Shown here: positions 11,709 through 20,714 of the stretch, in pieces
Layout: every line of letters begins with the position of its first letter
Position numbering within the stretch: position 1 is the stretch's first letter
Source: Cryptomeria japonica
Taxonomy: Eukaryota > Streptophyta > Pinopsida > Cupressales > Cupressaceae
Reading direction: 5' to 3'
NCBI RefSeq assembly: GCF_030272615.1
Contig: NC_081411.1
Location: 161,122,971-161,149,088 of the forward strand
DNA: 26,118 bases
Notes under the pieces: generated by a model
The model's database searches: none
What the model was told of the DNA's origin: nothing
What the model saw: only the letters and a program-made list of their open reading frames with translations
Translations under genes and position numbers: made by a program

Positions 11709-12482
11709 TGTAATGTCCCCTTTTGAGATTTCCCTTTGAGTGCTTGTAATGATTTCTCCTTTATACTTTATTGGTGATATAGTTAGCACCCTTGTTAACA
11801 ATTGAGTCACCACCCTTCATTGCTACCTTTTAGAATAATATATTATTTGCCAATTTTTCTCTCTTGGATGTCTTCTTCAAATCACTTTATATCTTCCAAT
11901 GTGAGGGAGATTCACACCTCTTCATCATGTCTGCCCTTTGCAATGGTCACAACCTTTCACAACTACCACCATTCAAAAGAGTCTCTTCCCCTCATCATTT
12001 TTGCCTTTAAAAAGTCACTTCCTTATTAACTACTCGTCAATCCTTCCTTATTCTCTATTCTTTCTTCCTCTTTTCATTCCATCATTTGATTTATGCATGC
12101 ACTTTTTTGCATTAAACTCAGAATCTGAATTCCTAATCCGCCCTCTTCATATTAATTGCTTACTCTTTTATATCTTCATATCTCATTAATAAGACACATC
12201 TTTTTGGAAAGACATGTCTATTCAAAAGGGTCATGTCTCCTCATTGTTGTCTGATTATTAAGATCAGATCTACATTTATAATTAATTAAAATTCACCTTC
12301 AAATGAAGTTCTCTTCTCCCTTTCATACCTCATACTTGAGGGAGACAAAACTTTTTATTTCGTTCGTTTTGACCATTCATGAAAATTAAGTAAATTTTAA
12401 TTATTTTAATTTTATTCTTTTATATTTTCATTTTATTATTATTATTTATTGTTAAATCCTTTTTCAAAATGGAGACATTACA
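11709..12482. mobile_element. LTR-like unit (probable solo LTR), 774 bases
   Basis: The unit starts TGTAATGTCCCC (11709-11720) and ends GGAGACATTACA (12471-12482). These ends are inverted copies of each other with one mismatch, and the whole unit has the TG...CA form of an LTR. A TATA-like TTTAAAA lies near 12006-12012, and the 3' third is AT-rich. No primer binding site follows and no polypurine tract precedes it, so it is more likely a solo LTR than one end of a complete element. The five bases on each side (TCAAT and CATCT) do not match. Either the target duplication has decayed, one end has been rearranged, or this is a different element class. The orientation cannot be fixed. Confidence 0.5.
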
Positions 12483-12501
12483 CATCTTGGGTTTCATTGG
12501 T

Positions 12502-12506
12502 AGGAG
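12502..12506. other. Left target-site duplication AGGAG
   Basis: AGGAG directly precedes the left LTR and is identical to 12828-12832 after the right LTR. Five bases is the usual duplication length for plant LTR-retrotransposon integrases. Confidence 0.85.
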
Positions 12507-12587
12507 TGTAGATTTTTGCCATCACACCGAAAGCACGTACTAGTGATGGAGAGGGATCTCATTATGGATATAGTCGCCATGCCAACA
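12507..12587 (-). repeat. TRIM LTR, downstream (3') copy
   Basis: This 81-base terminal repeat ends in TG/CA. On the element's own strand it begins TGTTGGCATGG and ends AAAAATCTACA. It borders the polypurine tract, so it is the 3' LTR. A 23-base block in the middle, AGAGGGATCTC followed by ATTATGGATATA on plus (12550-12572), is identical in both LTRs. Confidence 0.9.
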
Positions 12588-12609
12588 CCCCCCCCCCCCC
12601 CGCCCCCCC
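12588..12609 (-). other. Polypurine tract of the TRIM
   Basis: On plus this is 14 C, then G, then 7 C. On the element strand it is an almost pure G run that ends exactly at the 3' LTR. That is the position where plus-strand DNA synthesis is primed. The run is longer and purer in G than usual polypurine tracts, and its length may have changed by slippage. Confidence 0.8.
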
Positions 12610-12713
12610 GCCACGATAGGGCCGGATACAACCACATACCATATTGGATTTGTACCCACTATGTACCACGTCGATAAGCCAAACTTATGCAAACAAAGGG
12701 TATAGGACTTGAG

Positions 12714-12724
12714 GGACTCGAACC
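12714..12724 (-). other. tRNA T-arm-like block, B-box consensus
   Basis: Minus-strand GGTTCGAGTCC matches the pol III B-box consensus GGTTCGANNCC. It lies ten bases inside the primer binding site of the TRIM. I see no matching A-box at a suitable distance and no cloverleaf, so it is not a tRNA gene. It may be tRNA-derived sequence captured from the primer. Confidence 0.55.
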
Positions 12725-12734
12725 GATGACCTGC

Positions 12735-12746
12735 ACTCTGATACCA
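12735..12746 (-). other. Primer binding site for initiator tRNA-Met
   Basis: Minus-strand TGGTATCAGAGT directly abuts the 5' LTR. The first 11 bases are complementary to the 3' end of plant initiator tRNA-Met, including its CCA. This is where minus-strand DNA synthesis starts in most plant LTR retrotransposons. Confidence 0.9.
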
Positions 12747-12827
12747 TGTAGATTTTTGTCGTCACATCAAAAGCACATAATATTGATGGAGAGGGATCTC
12801 ATTATGGATATAATCGATACGCCAACA
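12747..12827 (-). repeat. TRIM LTR, upstream (5') copy
   Basis: This is the 81-base partner of 12507-12587, of equal length without gaps and with about 86 percent identity by direct comparison. On the element strand it begins TGTTGGCGTAT and ends AAAAATCTACA, followed by the primer binding site, so it is the 5' LTR. The target duplication follows on plus at 12828. Confidence 0.9.
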
Positions 12828-12832
12828 AGGAG

Positions 12833-14639
12833 ATTTTAGCTTCATGTGTTTGGAGATGATTTTTTATTTTTTAGAGCATGGTTTTGTATAATACCATGAT
12901 GTACTCTTGATTTCATATTGGAGTACATGATAGGTTTAAGAGCATCTATTATTTTTGGCATCTTACAATTGTAAGAGAACACACTTATATTAGGTGGTAA
13001 TGTTATGAAATTTTTATGCAACTTTTAAGAGCACCTTATGATAGTTGTCATGTAACACCCCACCAAGGAACCCAAGAGGATAAGAGCATAAAGGACAAAT
13101 AATGCATGGAATTGTTTTTATTTTGAAGTAATAAGGTGTCATCATGCATAACATATGTATGTGTAATGATCAAATTCATAATAAGGACAACTAATCCTTA
13201 ACCAATTGTGCACATATAGAAGGATAAGCTCTTTAACTCCAGTCAATTAACTCAAGTCACCTCTAAGGGTTCCCTTATGTTTCTATGAAAGCAACACATC
13301 CAATATTAAACATGAAATCCAAGATCAAACTAGGAGATGACTAAATCAATCTTTGACACTATAAGAGACACACCCATATTCATTTTAAATCACCAATGGA
13401 AGTGTTCCTACAACATAACCATAATGCATCAATAAATAAATTGCATATGAGTCATAGGTCATTCTTGATTCCAACACTAGAGAACGTAAAACAATACTAA
13501 TCCATAAAATAATGTCTCAATTGCACCAATATCCTCTTGGAGTCTTCTAAATATATATGATCAAATATTACAATTCTTGATACTAATTACAATAATTACA
13601 ACAAGAAGGGAAACAAGTAGAAAGAAGATGCAATATTTCCAGGATGTGATCGATGCAACATATAACCTCTATGAAGTTTTATTTATCTCCAATAAATGAA
13701 GGTACTGATGAAGATCATTGAATAATTAATAAGTAGGTGGAGACGAAAAAAGAAGATGTATTTAGACAACTATCTCTTTACTATCCAGTAGACAAGGAAA
13801 AGGCATATGTATTTAGACAACTATAACTTTATTGTCTATCAGACAATGCTTAAATTTTTTGACGGATTTCTTGGAAAAGTTTAATTTCACTGGATGGGAA
13901 ATTATCAACTCTAAATATACTAATTACTTGGTGTCTTGATTTGAAGTTATTTTAAAATAGTTGAAATTCTTTGAAACATTTTGGTACCATAAAGAGGGGC
14001 CTTTCTTGTGATTTCTTACAAGTATAGATTTGAATTAGAAGCTACAACTCATGTTGTTTTTGGTTTTTGAAATAATATAATGAATAAATCATTCTATTAT
14101 TGGAGTAGTATATTTAAAATTTAAGCTTTTAACTTGTAAGATTGATTATGCTAAAGTTGTTTGGCTTTTTACAAAACATTGTTATATCATTCATAAAGCA
14201 ATGTGCAATCAAAATGTATCAATATTTCCTATCTAAAATTTAAATATAAATATAAGTAAACTTATGATGCATTATTAATAATCACTTAAACTTATAGACT
14301 CATTAACATGATTTTTGAGTGCTAAGTTAATTTATTTTTATTTAGAGAAAACAAAAATAACATAATTTTAAAAGGAGGCTTTGAAAAATGATTTAAATAG
14401 ATCTACCACTATCTTTAACTATACTTTAGATATAATTTTTTTAAATTAGAAAACATCTTAAATTAAGTTTTCATATTTTAAATGAGGAATAATGTTAAAT
14501 TACATTTGATTGAGAGTTACATTTTAACTAAAAAATAGCTTTTATTGATAGGTGTAATTGGAAAGCATACTTAACTTTTATTCATACATAGCTTAGTATC
14601 AACATAATCAATATATTATTCTCACCCTAATTGTAAACA
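12833..14639. other. No supported gene
   Basis: The sequence is AT-rich. At 13051-13061 there is TGTAACACCCC, a common start of plant LTRs, but no matching end, primer site or duplication was found. The stretch 13060-13700 reads like degraded LTR DNA without a domain. I see nothing recognisable from 13700 to 14640. Confidence 0.35.
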
Positions 14640-15370
14640 TAATAGAGTTATTTCTATTTTTAAGGTTAGGTTTAGAAATGGAGTTATTGTTATTGTTACC
14701 GTTAGGGTTAGGGTTAGAATAATGGTTACTTTTTGGGTTTAATTATAATTCTAATTTACGATATAATTAAGATAAAGGCTCAATTAAAGAATGCTAACAG
14801 GTTGTATTAGAGTTAAAGTTCTAGTGTTAAATTAGGGTTATGGTTTAAGTATCATAATGGTTCAATCGAGGTTAATCTTATAGATTAATAAAACTTAGGT
14901 AATAACTAGGGTTCAACTATAAATAGATTTAGGGTTTCATTAGGATTAGGTTTCAATTAGAGTTATGGTCTAGGTTCAAGTATGGTTATAATTAAATAGG
15001 GTTATGGCTAATGGAAGATTAGGTTTTAAACCCAGATGAGATTATGGTTATAGTAATCAAATATACACTGCAATTAGGGTTAGAGTAAATTAAGCCTATA
15101 AGAAAAATTAAGGTTAGAGTTCAATTGCGGATATGATTAAATTATGGGTTGGACATAATTAGAGCTATAAGAAAAATATTTAGGTTAGGGTAATGGCTAG
15201 GATTAAATTATAGTTAGGGTTAAATTAATGTTTAAATAGGTTTACTACTAAGGTTCAATTAGGGTTGACTTAATATAGAATAGGATTAGAATTAGAAATA
15301 GAGATAGGATTACGATTAGCTTAGGGTAAAAATAATTATTACAATATAGTTAGGGTTAGGGTTGATAGTA
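14640..15370 (+). repeat. Degenerate telomere-like (TTAGGG/TTTAGGG) repeat region
   Basis: G-rich telomere-like words recur on the plus strand throughout. Examples are GTTAGGGTTAGGGTTAG at 14701-14717, AATTAGGGTTA near 14832, ATTTAGGGTTTC near 14927, and GTTAGGGTTAGGGTTG near 15353-15368. Between them the sequence is built of similar diverged words (GGTTATGG, GGTTCAA, AGGTTTCAA). All are in the same orientation. Only the 14927 example has the plant seven-base unit. It may be an eroded interstitial telomere-derived array or an AT-rich satellite that looks like one. Confidence 0.6.
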
Positions 15371-15489
15371 GATTAATATTATTAATAACTTTATACTATT
15401 AAGAAACATAAAACAAGCTTACCTTAAAATAACATTAAATATTGATATAAATATTATCTCTGATTGTAGTCTTAACAATAAGTATTACA

Positions 15490-16440
15490 CAAAGTAAGTC
15501 AAAGATTTTGTTTGCTTGAGTTTGTGTCAATGTGGCCATTAATACGGTCTTACCCACCAAAATTACTCTACACTCCAGAGTTGGGTCTTGGGTTCAACGG
15601 ATAGAATATAAGAATGCGAAGGCTTTCTGTCAAAATTATGGAAGATACGATCATCTGAGTACGTCTTTCAATAGAATCACTACCGGGAAATGACAATTGA
15701 CCTCTAACCCTAAGAAGACCCACCAGATGGAGAATAAGAATATGAAGGAACCTCCTCGGGCTAATAATGATCCAAAGGGAGTATGATCTCTGGGTGAAGC
15801 CCCCCAAAATTTGATAGTTCCTTAGCGAGATGACATTATGGCTACTTTGTTCAAAGATAATAAGAAGACTATGGATGACCTTTTGGATTCTACATCTGGT
15901 GTTGAGTTTCTTGGGATAGGTCCTTCTAGCCCCTTGGTAGAACCTAAGAGTTTGATTCCTTCAGCTGCTAGTGAGATTATTATAGACTTGAACCAAAAGG
16001 AATGCAATGAATAGAGTAAAACATAAAGAAAGCAAAATGAAACCATACCCAAGGAAAATGTGTCCCCTATCTCTTTTGATTCAAATGTGGAAGTGACGAA
16101 TTCTTTGATGGCGACTCCCAAGAAAATTTTCAATGGAGGTTTTGGTAATCTAAAAGAAAACCTATAGATGTTGTGTTTTTCTACTACTCGACCACAAACA
16201 AAGACAAAAATATGGTTTGAGGAGGATGAAAATGAAGACCAAGGATGGGAACAAGTGTCTATCAATAGAAGAAGAAGAAGAAATCTGGTGTGGGAGGAAA
16301 CACCAAAATGGCTCACCCTACCAACAAAGACTCTACATAGAAGGAAGTGGATCAGGAGGTAGCAATAAGAAAGTAGTTGACCTTGGATGAAATCCTAGAA
16401 AATAAGAAAAAGAGGAATTAACCCAAAGTGTTGGGGCTTA
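15490..16440 (+). pseudogene. ORF1 (gag-like) relic of LINE B with degenerate zinc knuckle
   Basis: One frame from 15511 reads VCVNVAINTVLPTKITLHSR, then VGSWVQRIEYKNAKAFCQN, then a knuckle. This matches the segment of plant LINE ORF1 just before and across the CCHC zinc knuckle, which binds element RNA. The knuckle at 15628-15669 keeps exact C-x2-C-x4-H-x4-C spacing but has Tyr at the second Cys (TAT) and Phe at the last Cys (TTC), so it cannot bind zinc normally. A TGA at 15517-15519 stands where the family has Arg (CGA to TGA). After a TGA near 15682 the C-terminal region is low in conservation. Readable pieces are DDLLDSTSGVEFLGIGPSS near 15880 and WFEEDENEDQGWEQVSINRR near 16220, both polar and linker-like. 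The N-terminal part of ORF1 is absent. Confidence 0.75.
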
Positions 16441-16482
16441 TCCCCTATTCAGGTGAGTAGGGTTCTTAAGAATTATATCTCT

Positions 16483-17170
16483 ATGATTATTATCTCCTGG
16501 AATGTTAGTGGCCTTAACAACCCTTTAAAACAGTATATGCTAAAATGTAAAATTGTAGAACAAAAGATGGATATTCTTATGATTCAGGAAACTAAGATGA
16601 ACAACTTTCAGAAAGCCATTAACTCTTTTTGGCCCTCGGCTCACTTCTTGAATAGTGACTCTGATGGTGCCTCTGGGGAATTTCTACCCTATGGAACCCT
16701 AATTTGTTTGAAGGAACTTTGGTTTCTTCTGAAAGAAATTCACTTATTGTTAAAATGAGAATCATTAAGTCAAATTTATAATGGCTTCTGGTTAATTTTT
16801 ATTTCCCAAATGTTCATAATATCAAAGCCAACTTATGGTGATCCATAAGTTTATAGATTAAAAGTAGAGCTGATGAGTTATGGATGATTGTTGGAGACTT
16901 CAACTCTCTCCTCTTCCCCTCCGAGAAAGTTGGTGGTAATGAAGACTTTTTGGATAGTATGAATGAACTGGTTGAGTTCATCTCTTCCTCTAGGCTCCTA
17001 GACATCCCTCTTAATGGGTCTAAATTTACTAGGACCAATAAAAGGCAAGGGGTTCGTTTGATCTAGGTGATACTGGACCAGGTTTTGATTTCCTCTAATT
17101 ACAACTGTCTTGATTCTTTCTATCTCTGGTCTTCTCCTCACTCAGGATCTGACCACAATGCCATTCTCCT
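16483..17170 (+). pseudogene. Endonuclease domain of LINE B ORF2, broken
   Basis: ATG 16483 opens MIIISWNVSGLNNPLKQ, the usual start of L1 ORF2. Catalytic motifs follow: SWN, then MIQETK with Glu at 16588-16590, VGDFNSLL with GDFN at 16893-16904, and GSDHNA with SDH at 17148-17156. The segment LLDIPLNGSKFTRTNKRQG matches the usual product-binding loop region. The frame is cut at TGA 16756-16758, again between about 16770 and 16870, and by TAG at 17064-17066 and 17172-17174. All the key acidic and His residues seem to survive, but in separate pieces. Confidence 0.85.
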
Positions 17171-17818
17171 ATGATTGGATGAGCCTGGGATTAGAAAGTC
17201 TTACCCTTTCAAGTATGAGTTGATGTGGGCTCAACATGTAGATTTCAGAAGGCTTGTTGAAGAATGGTGGAATACTCTTGTTGTGGGCACCCCAATGTTT
17301 AAAATTTACCAAAAGCTCAAGATCCTCAAAGATAAAGTTAAGGGTTGAAATAGGTATTACTTTGGTAATATCTTTGAGCAAAAGAAGCACATAATCAATA
17401 ATCTACAAGTTATCCAATCTAGAATAGAAGAACAACAGGTTATGGAGGATGAGTCCAAGGAGGAATTGGACCTGAGAAACTAGTGGCTTTCTCTCAATAG
17501 AAAAGAAGAATTATTCTGGAAACAGAAATCGAGGCTACAGTGTCTAAAAGAAGGGGCTAAGAATAATTTCTTTTTCCATTTGTCCACTCTGAAACATAGA
17601 AGTCAAAATAAAATAAGATATATTTTAAGAGAAGATGGTACTAAGGTGGATGATGAAGAGGATATTGCTTCCCTCTTCATTGATTCTTTTAAACTAAGTC
17701 AACTCTCAACTTAGAGTATTAGTAATAATATGAACAATATGTTGGAAATTATACCTAAAATCATTGAAGACTCGGATGTCTTGGACGTCAATAAAAGAAT
17801 AACCATGCAGGAGGTGAC
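17171..17818 (+). pseudogene. Endonuclease-RT linker of LINE B ORF2
   Basis: Interrupted plus-strand text reads YPFKYELMWAQHVDFRRLVE, YYFGNIFEQKKHI, NRKEELFWKQKSRLQCLKEG then AKNNFFFHLSTLKHR, and GTKVDDEEDIASLFIDSF. This is the conserved linker (F-x-FExxW, FGNIF, EExxWxQKSRxxWLxxGDxNTxFFH, and a YF-like segment). Stops lie at about 17346, 17481 and 17713. The GD of the GDxNTKFFH block has become GA, and Thr is lost. The order agrees with LINE A's better-kept linker. Confidence 0.75.
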
Positions 17819-18607
17819 TTGGTGGCTATCTTCTCTTTCTCTCCTAAAAAGGCCCTCGACCTAGATGGATTTCCGCCTGCTTTCTTTCAAGATTTTTGGG
17901 ATATAGTTGGGAGTGACTTATTCAATTCCATCAGAGACTTCTTTAGAATAGGTAACCTCCTTAAACAACTAAATGCCACATTTGTTTCTCTAATTTTGAA
18001 GAATGACAATATTGTTTCCACCAAGGATTTTAGGCCTATTGGTTTATGTAATACGGTTTACAAAATCATTTCCAAAACTATGGTCAATAGGTTAAAACCT
18101 CTACATGATAAAATGATCTCCAAACATCAAAAAGGTTTTTTGGAAGGAAGACACATTTTAGATGCGGTCATTGTGGCTCATGAGCTTGCTCATTCCATGG
18201 ATAGTAGTAAGAAACCTTCAATGGCTTTAAAACGGGATATTTCTAAGGCCTATGACAGAGTGTTCAAGGGAAAATTCTTAGACCTGATCAGGGAATGTGT
18301 TTCCACCCCTAAGTTCTCAATATTCATTAATGGTTGTCCCAAGGGCTACTTTTCTTGTGGCAAAGGGCTTCACCAGGGTGACCTTCTTTCCCCCTATCTT
18401 TTCATTATTGTTGTTGAAGTGTTAGGAAGAAATATTGAAAAAAAAAGATGTGAGGGTGGTCTAAAAGGTTTCAAAGCTGCTTCTTTTCTAAACCATACTA
18501 CCCATCAACAATTTGTTGATGATACGATCATTTTTGGTGAAGCTTATATTTTGGAGGCAAAGAAATGGAAAAAGACCCTGGATAGATATGCTAACATTTC
18601 AGGCTAG
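17819..18607 (+). pseudogene. Reverse transcriptase domain of LINE B, 262-codon open piece with internal deletion
   Basis: This is the longest open piece of the element. It reads SPKKALDLDGFPPAFFQDFW, DFRPIGLCNTVYKIISKTMV then NRLKPL, HQKGFLEGRHILDAVIVAHE, RDISKAYDRV (first catalytic Asp), GLHQGDLLSPYLF and FVDD at 18512-18523. Between AYDRV and ECVSTPKFSI it has 13 codons fewer than LINE A in the same place, removing most of the helix after motif A. The deletion is in frame. RQGD has become HQGD. The usual Ala of FADD is Val. A TAG follows at 18605-18607, after which the text continues as HINFVKSKFFFSKC. It cannot be active as it stands. Confidence 0.9.
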
Positions 18608-19560
18608 CATATTAACTTTGTTAAGAGTAAATTTTTTTTTTCCAAATGTCAAACCCACCCTCCTACTCAAAATTTCCTCCATTCTTCGTTGTCAAATTTC
18701 CACCCTCCCAGACTCTTATCTTGGGTTGCCCCTTGTCTCCAAAGCTCCTAATTTGACTTTTTGGAATGGTTTTCTTCAAAGATTTCAAAAGAAGTTAGCT
18801 GGCTAGAAAGGAAAACTTCTTAGATTGGCAGGAAAGATACAATTGGTTAAATCTTGCCTTCAAAATATGCCCATTTATTACCTATCTTTGTTCAAGATAC
18901 CTAGGGTGGTTTCTGAAAAAATTAAAAAATCCAAAGGAGGTTCCTATCGTTTGGTATGGAAGAAAAAAGTAGAGTCTCCTTGGTCTCTTGGGATCTAGTC
19001 TGCAAACCTTGGAATTGCAAAGAACTAGGCATAAGATAGATTAAATCTTTCAATAAAGCTCTTGTTTGCAAAATTGGTTGGCAATTTATTGATGAACAGA
19101 AAGACTATACTGAAATTTGGAAAGCCAAATACTTACATAGTAATCAGGGGGATAAATTCTTCAACCAGGAAGAGCTACCCATTGGTTCTTTTATTTGGAA
19201 AAGTGTTGTTAAAATCAAACACAACATCAAAAGAAATGGCAAGATGATTATAGGAAATAGAAGAAAGACTGATTTCTGGAAAAAAACTTGGGTGCTTGAT
19301 CATTCTCTGGATTCCCTCCCCCATTTGATGAATATAAAGAAGTTCCTAGTTAGTTTGAGGAAGAAGGTACATAATTTTATAACTTGGGATAGGGGACATG
19401 CTTCTTGGATTTATCTGGGTAGTTTTGTCTCATCCAAACCAAAGATTCACCCCACCATTAGAAGGCTAATTTTGAAGGAAGTTGGCAATCTCTCTGCCAT
19501 GCTTCCTGACTGTCCTCTTTACACTCCTAATGGGAAGGATGAATGGATATGAAAATAGAG
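18608..19560 (+). pseudogene. Thumb/connection region of LINE B ORF2, frameshifted
   Basis: Text of the post-RT region is recoverable in changing frames: DSYLGLPLVSKAPNLTFWNG (18705-18770), a WLERKTS-like block, then FNKALVCKIGWQFIDEQ-like text near 19050-19100 and WRKTDFWKKTWVLDHSL-like text near 19255-19310. The blocks correspond to YLGLPL, WKxKxLSxAGR, NKALLxKxxWR and FWxDxW of plant L1 ORF2. Several stops and indels separate them. The short open frames at 19062 and 19244 are parts of this region, not genes. Confidence 0.7.
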
Positions 19561-19945
19561 TGTCAGGGAATTTCACTGTGAAGTCTTCCTACCACCTACT
19601 AGAGGAAAACAATGACAAAAATTTATTATGGAAGGCAATTTGGATTAAGGGGCTAATCCCACAAATCAACTATTTTTGGTGGGTGACTGCTCATGGTTGA
19701 ATTCTTACTATCAATAACCTAAATAAAAGGGGGGTTTCTTTGGTCAATAGGTATGAACTCTGTTACATTGAATCGGAAAGCATTGATCACATTTTTCTAC
19801 ATTGTAGCTTTGCTCGTGAGATTTGGGAAGAAATATGGAAGAAGCTTAATATTAATTGGGTGCAGTTCAATTACTTCAAAGACTTCCTGGAGGCATGCCA
19901 GGTTTGCCCTTACTCCCACCCGATTGCCAAGAGTATCTCGTAACA
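19561..19945 (+). pseudogene. Zinc-binding (zf-RVT) segment of LINE B ORF2
   Basis: The frame reads NFTVKSSYHLLEENNDKNLL then WKAIWIKGLIPQINYFWW, with a TGA at 19698-19700. It then reads NRYELCYIESESIDHIFLHC followed by SFAREIWEEIWKKL. FTVKSxY and the C-x2-C...H-x4-C zinc pattern mark the zf-RVT segment. The first Cys of the pair is Tyr here (TAT), a G-to-A change of TGT, so one ligand is lost. LINE A keeps all four. Confidence 0.8.
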
Positions 19946-20189
19946 AACTCCCCCCCTTCTTGCTTGGAATATTTGGAAAGAATGAAACAATAGGATATTC
20001 AGAGAAGAGAAGAGAGACAATAAGCTCTTGGCCTCCATCATTATTCAACATATTAAGGAAAATATTAATGTAGAGTCTACTGCTTTCTCTAAAATCCTTT
20101 CCTCTCTTCTGGAGCTCAGATTAAAACAAGGTTGGGGAATTAGACAAAACTTTTTGAATGTTAATTGGCAAAGAATGATCCTGAGAAAT

Positions 20190-20714
20190 TCTTGTTTTTG
20201 GAAATCCCCTAAAATTGGATGGATTGAGTGCAATTTTGATGGTTGCTCTAAAGGCAAGCCTGGGATCTCGAGGGCAGGAGGTTAAATTCATGATCTTAAA
20301 GGCTTCTTGGTTGCTAGCTTTGGCTCTGGTCTAGGGACAACTACTAACAACAAGGCAGAAGCTTGGGTGGCCTGGATGGGTGTTCAATGACTATATGACA
20401 TATCTCTAAAAAGAATGTAATTCTGGAAGGAGATTCCAAACTAATTATTGACTGCCTCAATTTTTTTAACCTCTCCTACTTGGGAGATCAAAGAGGTTAT
20501 TGAAAAATGTAAATGGTAGATTGGACTAGTTGAAAAAATCAAAATACAGCACACCTACAGGAAAGGTAATAGGTCGGCTGACCTCATTGCCAATCAGAGT
20601 CTTCATATAATGGATGGGTAGATCTTTAAGTTTGAACATAGCTATAGAGAGTTGAAAGAAATTCTTTGCATAGGAAAGAGGAATTTTAAAAAAGAAAGCG
20701 GGAAGTGGGATTAA
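20190..20714 (+). pseudogene. RNase H domain of LINE B ORF2, broken
   Basis: The four acidic positions are recognisable: CNFDGCSKGKPG with Asp at 20238-20240, NNKAEAW with Glu at 20358-20360, LEGDSKLIIDCLN with Asp at 20432-20434, and GNRSADLIAN with Asp at 20580-20582. The first, second and fourth share one frame and the third is in another, so compensating indels flank it. A TAA after SRAGG (20283-20285) and TGA/TAG stops interrupt the rest. The frame ends with SGKWD and TAA at 20712-20714, taken as the ORF2 end. Confidence 0.8.

Larger units (their letters stand above)
12507..12827 (-). mobile_element. Complete miniature LTR retrotransposon (TRIM/SMART class), 321 bases
   Basis: Two 81-base direct repeats, 12507-12587 and 12747-12827, each begin TG and end CA and flank 159 internal bases. 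A perfect 5-base target duplication, AGGAG, borders the element at 12502-12506 and 12828-12832. On the minus strand the right LTR is followed at once by TGGTATCAGAGT, the plant LTR-element primer binding site for initiator tRNA-Met. The internal region ends in a G run (the polypurine tract) touching the left LTR. The LTRs differ at 11 of 81 positions, eight of them transitions, so the insertion is old. There is no coding capacity. Such elements are moved by proteins from autonomous LTR retrotransposons. I recognise the class but cannot assign a named family. Confidence 0.92.
15490..20714 (+). mobile_element. LINE B: L1-type non-LTR retrotransposon with relic ORF1 and ORF2
   Basis: The plus strand carries, in order, an ORF1 (gag-like) piece with a degenerate CCHC knuckle, an ORF2 beginning at ATG 16483 with endonuclease, linker, reverse transcriptase, thumb, zinc segment and RNase H, and a final TAA at 20712-20714. 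This is the standard plant L1 layout, and about 5.2 kb is kept, more than in LINE A. The 5' end lies inside ORF1, just after AT-rich DNA that follows the telomere-like region. No full-length ORF survives, and stops and frameshifts occur in every domain. A 3' tail and poly(A) could not be fixed. The sequence after 20714 is treated separately. No target duplication was identified. Confidence 0.88.

Noticed and set aside
11802-12189. Two open frames within the LTR-like unit
   Set aside because: Short, low-complexity and without a domain. LTRs of this kind are not expected to code.
12711-12746. Possible tRNA gene (B-box and tRNA 3' end-like text)
   Set aside because: The TGGTATCAGAG part is complementary to a tRNA end, not a tRNA itself. 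No A-box, anticodon arm or acceptor pairing is seen. It is explained by the TRIM primer binding site.
13051-13061. TGTAACACCCC as the start of another LTR
   Set aside because: No inverted end, primer site, polypurine tract or target duplication was found downstream. Mentioned only in the region note.
15568-16316. Minus-strand frames of 79 and 164 codons
   Set aside because: Antisense to the ORF1 relic of LINE B, whose zinc-knuckle text lies on the plus strand.
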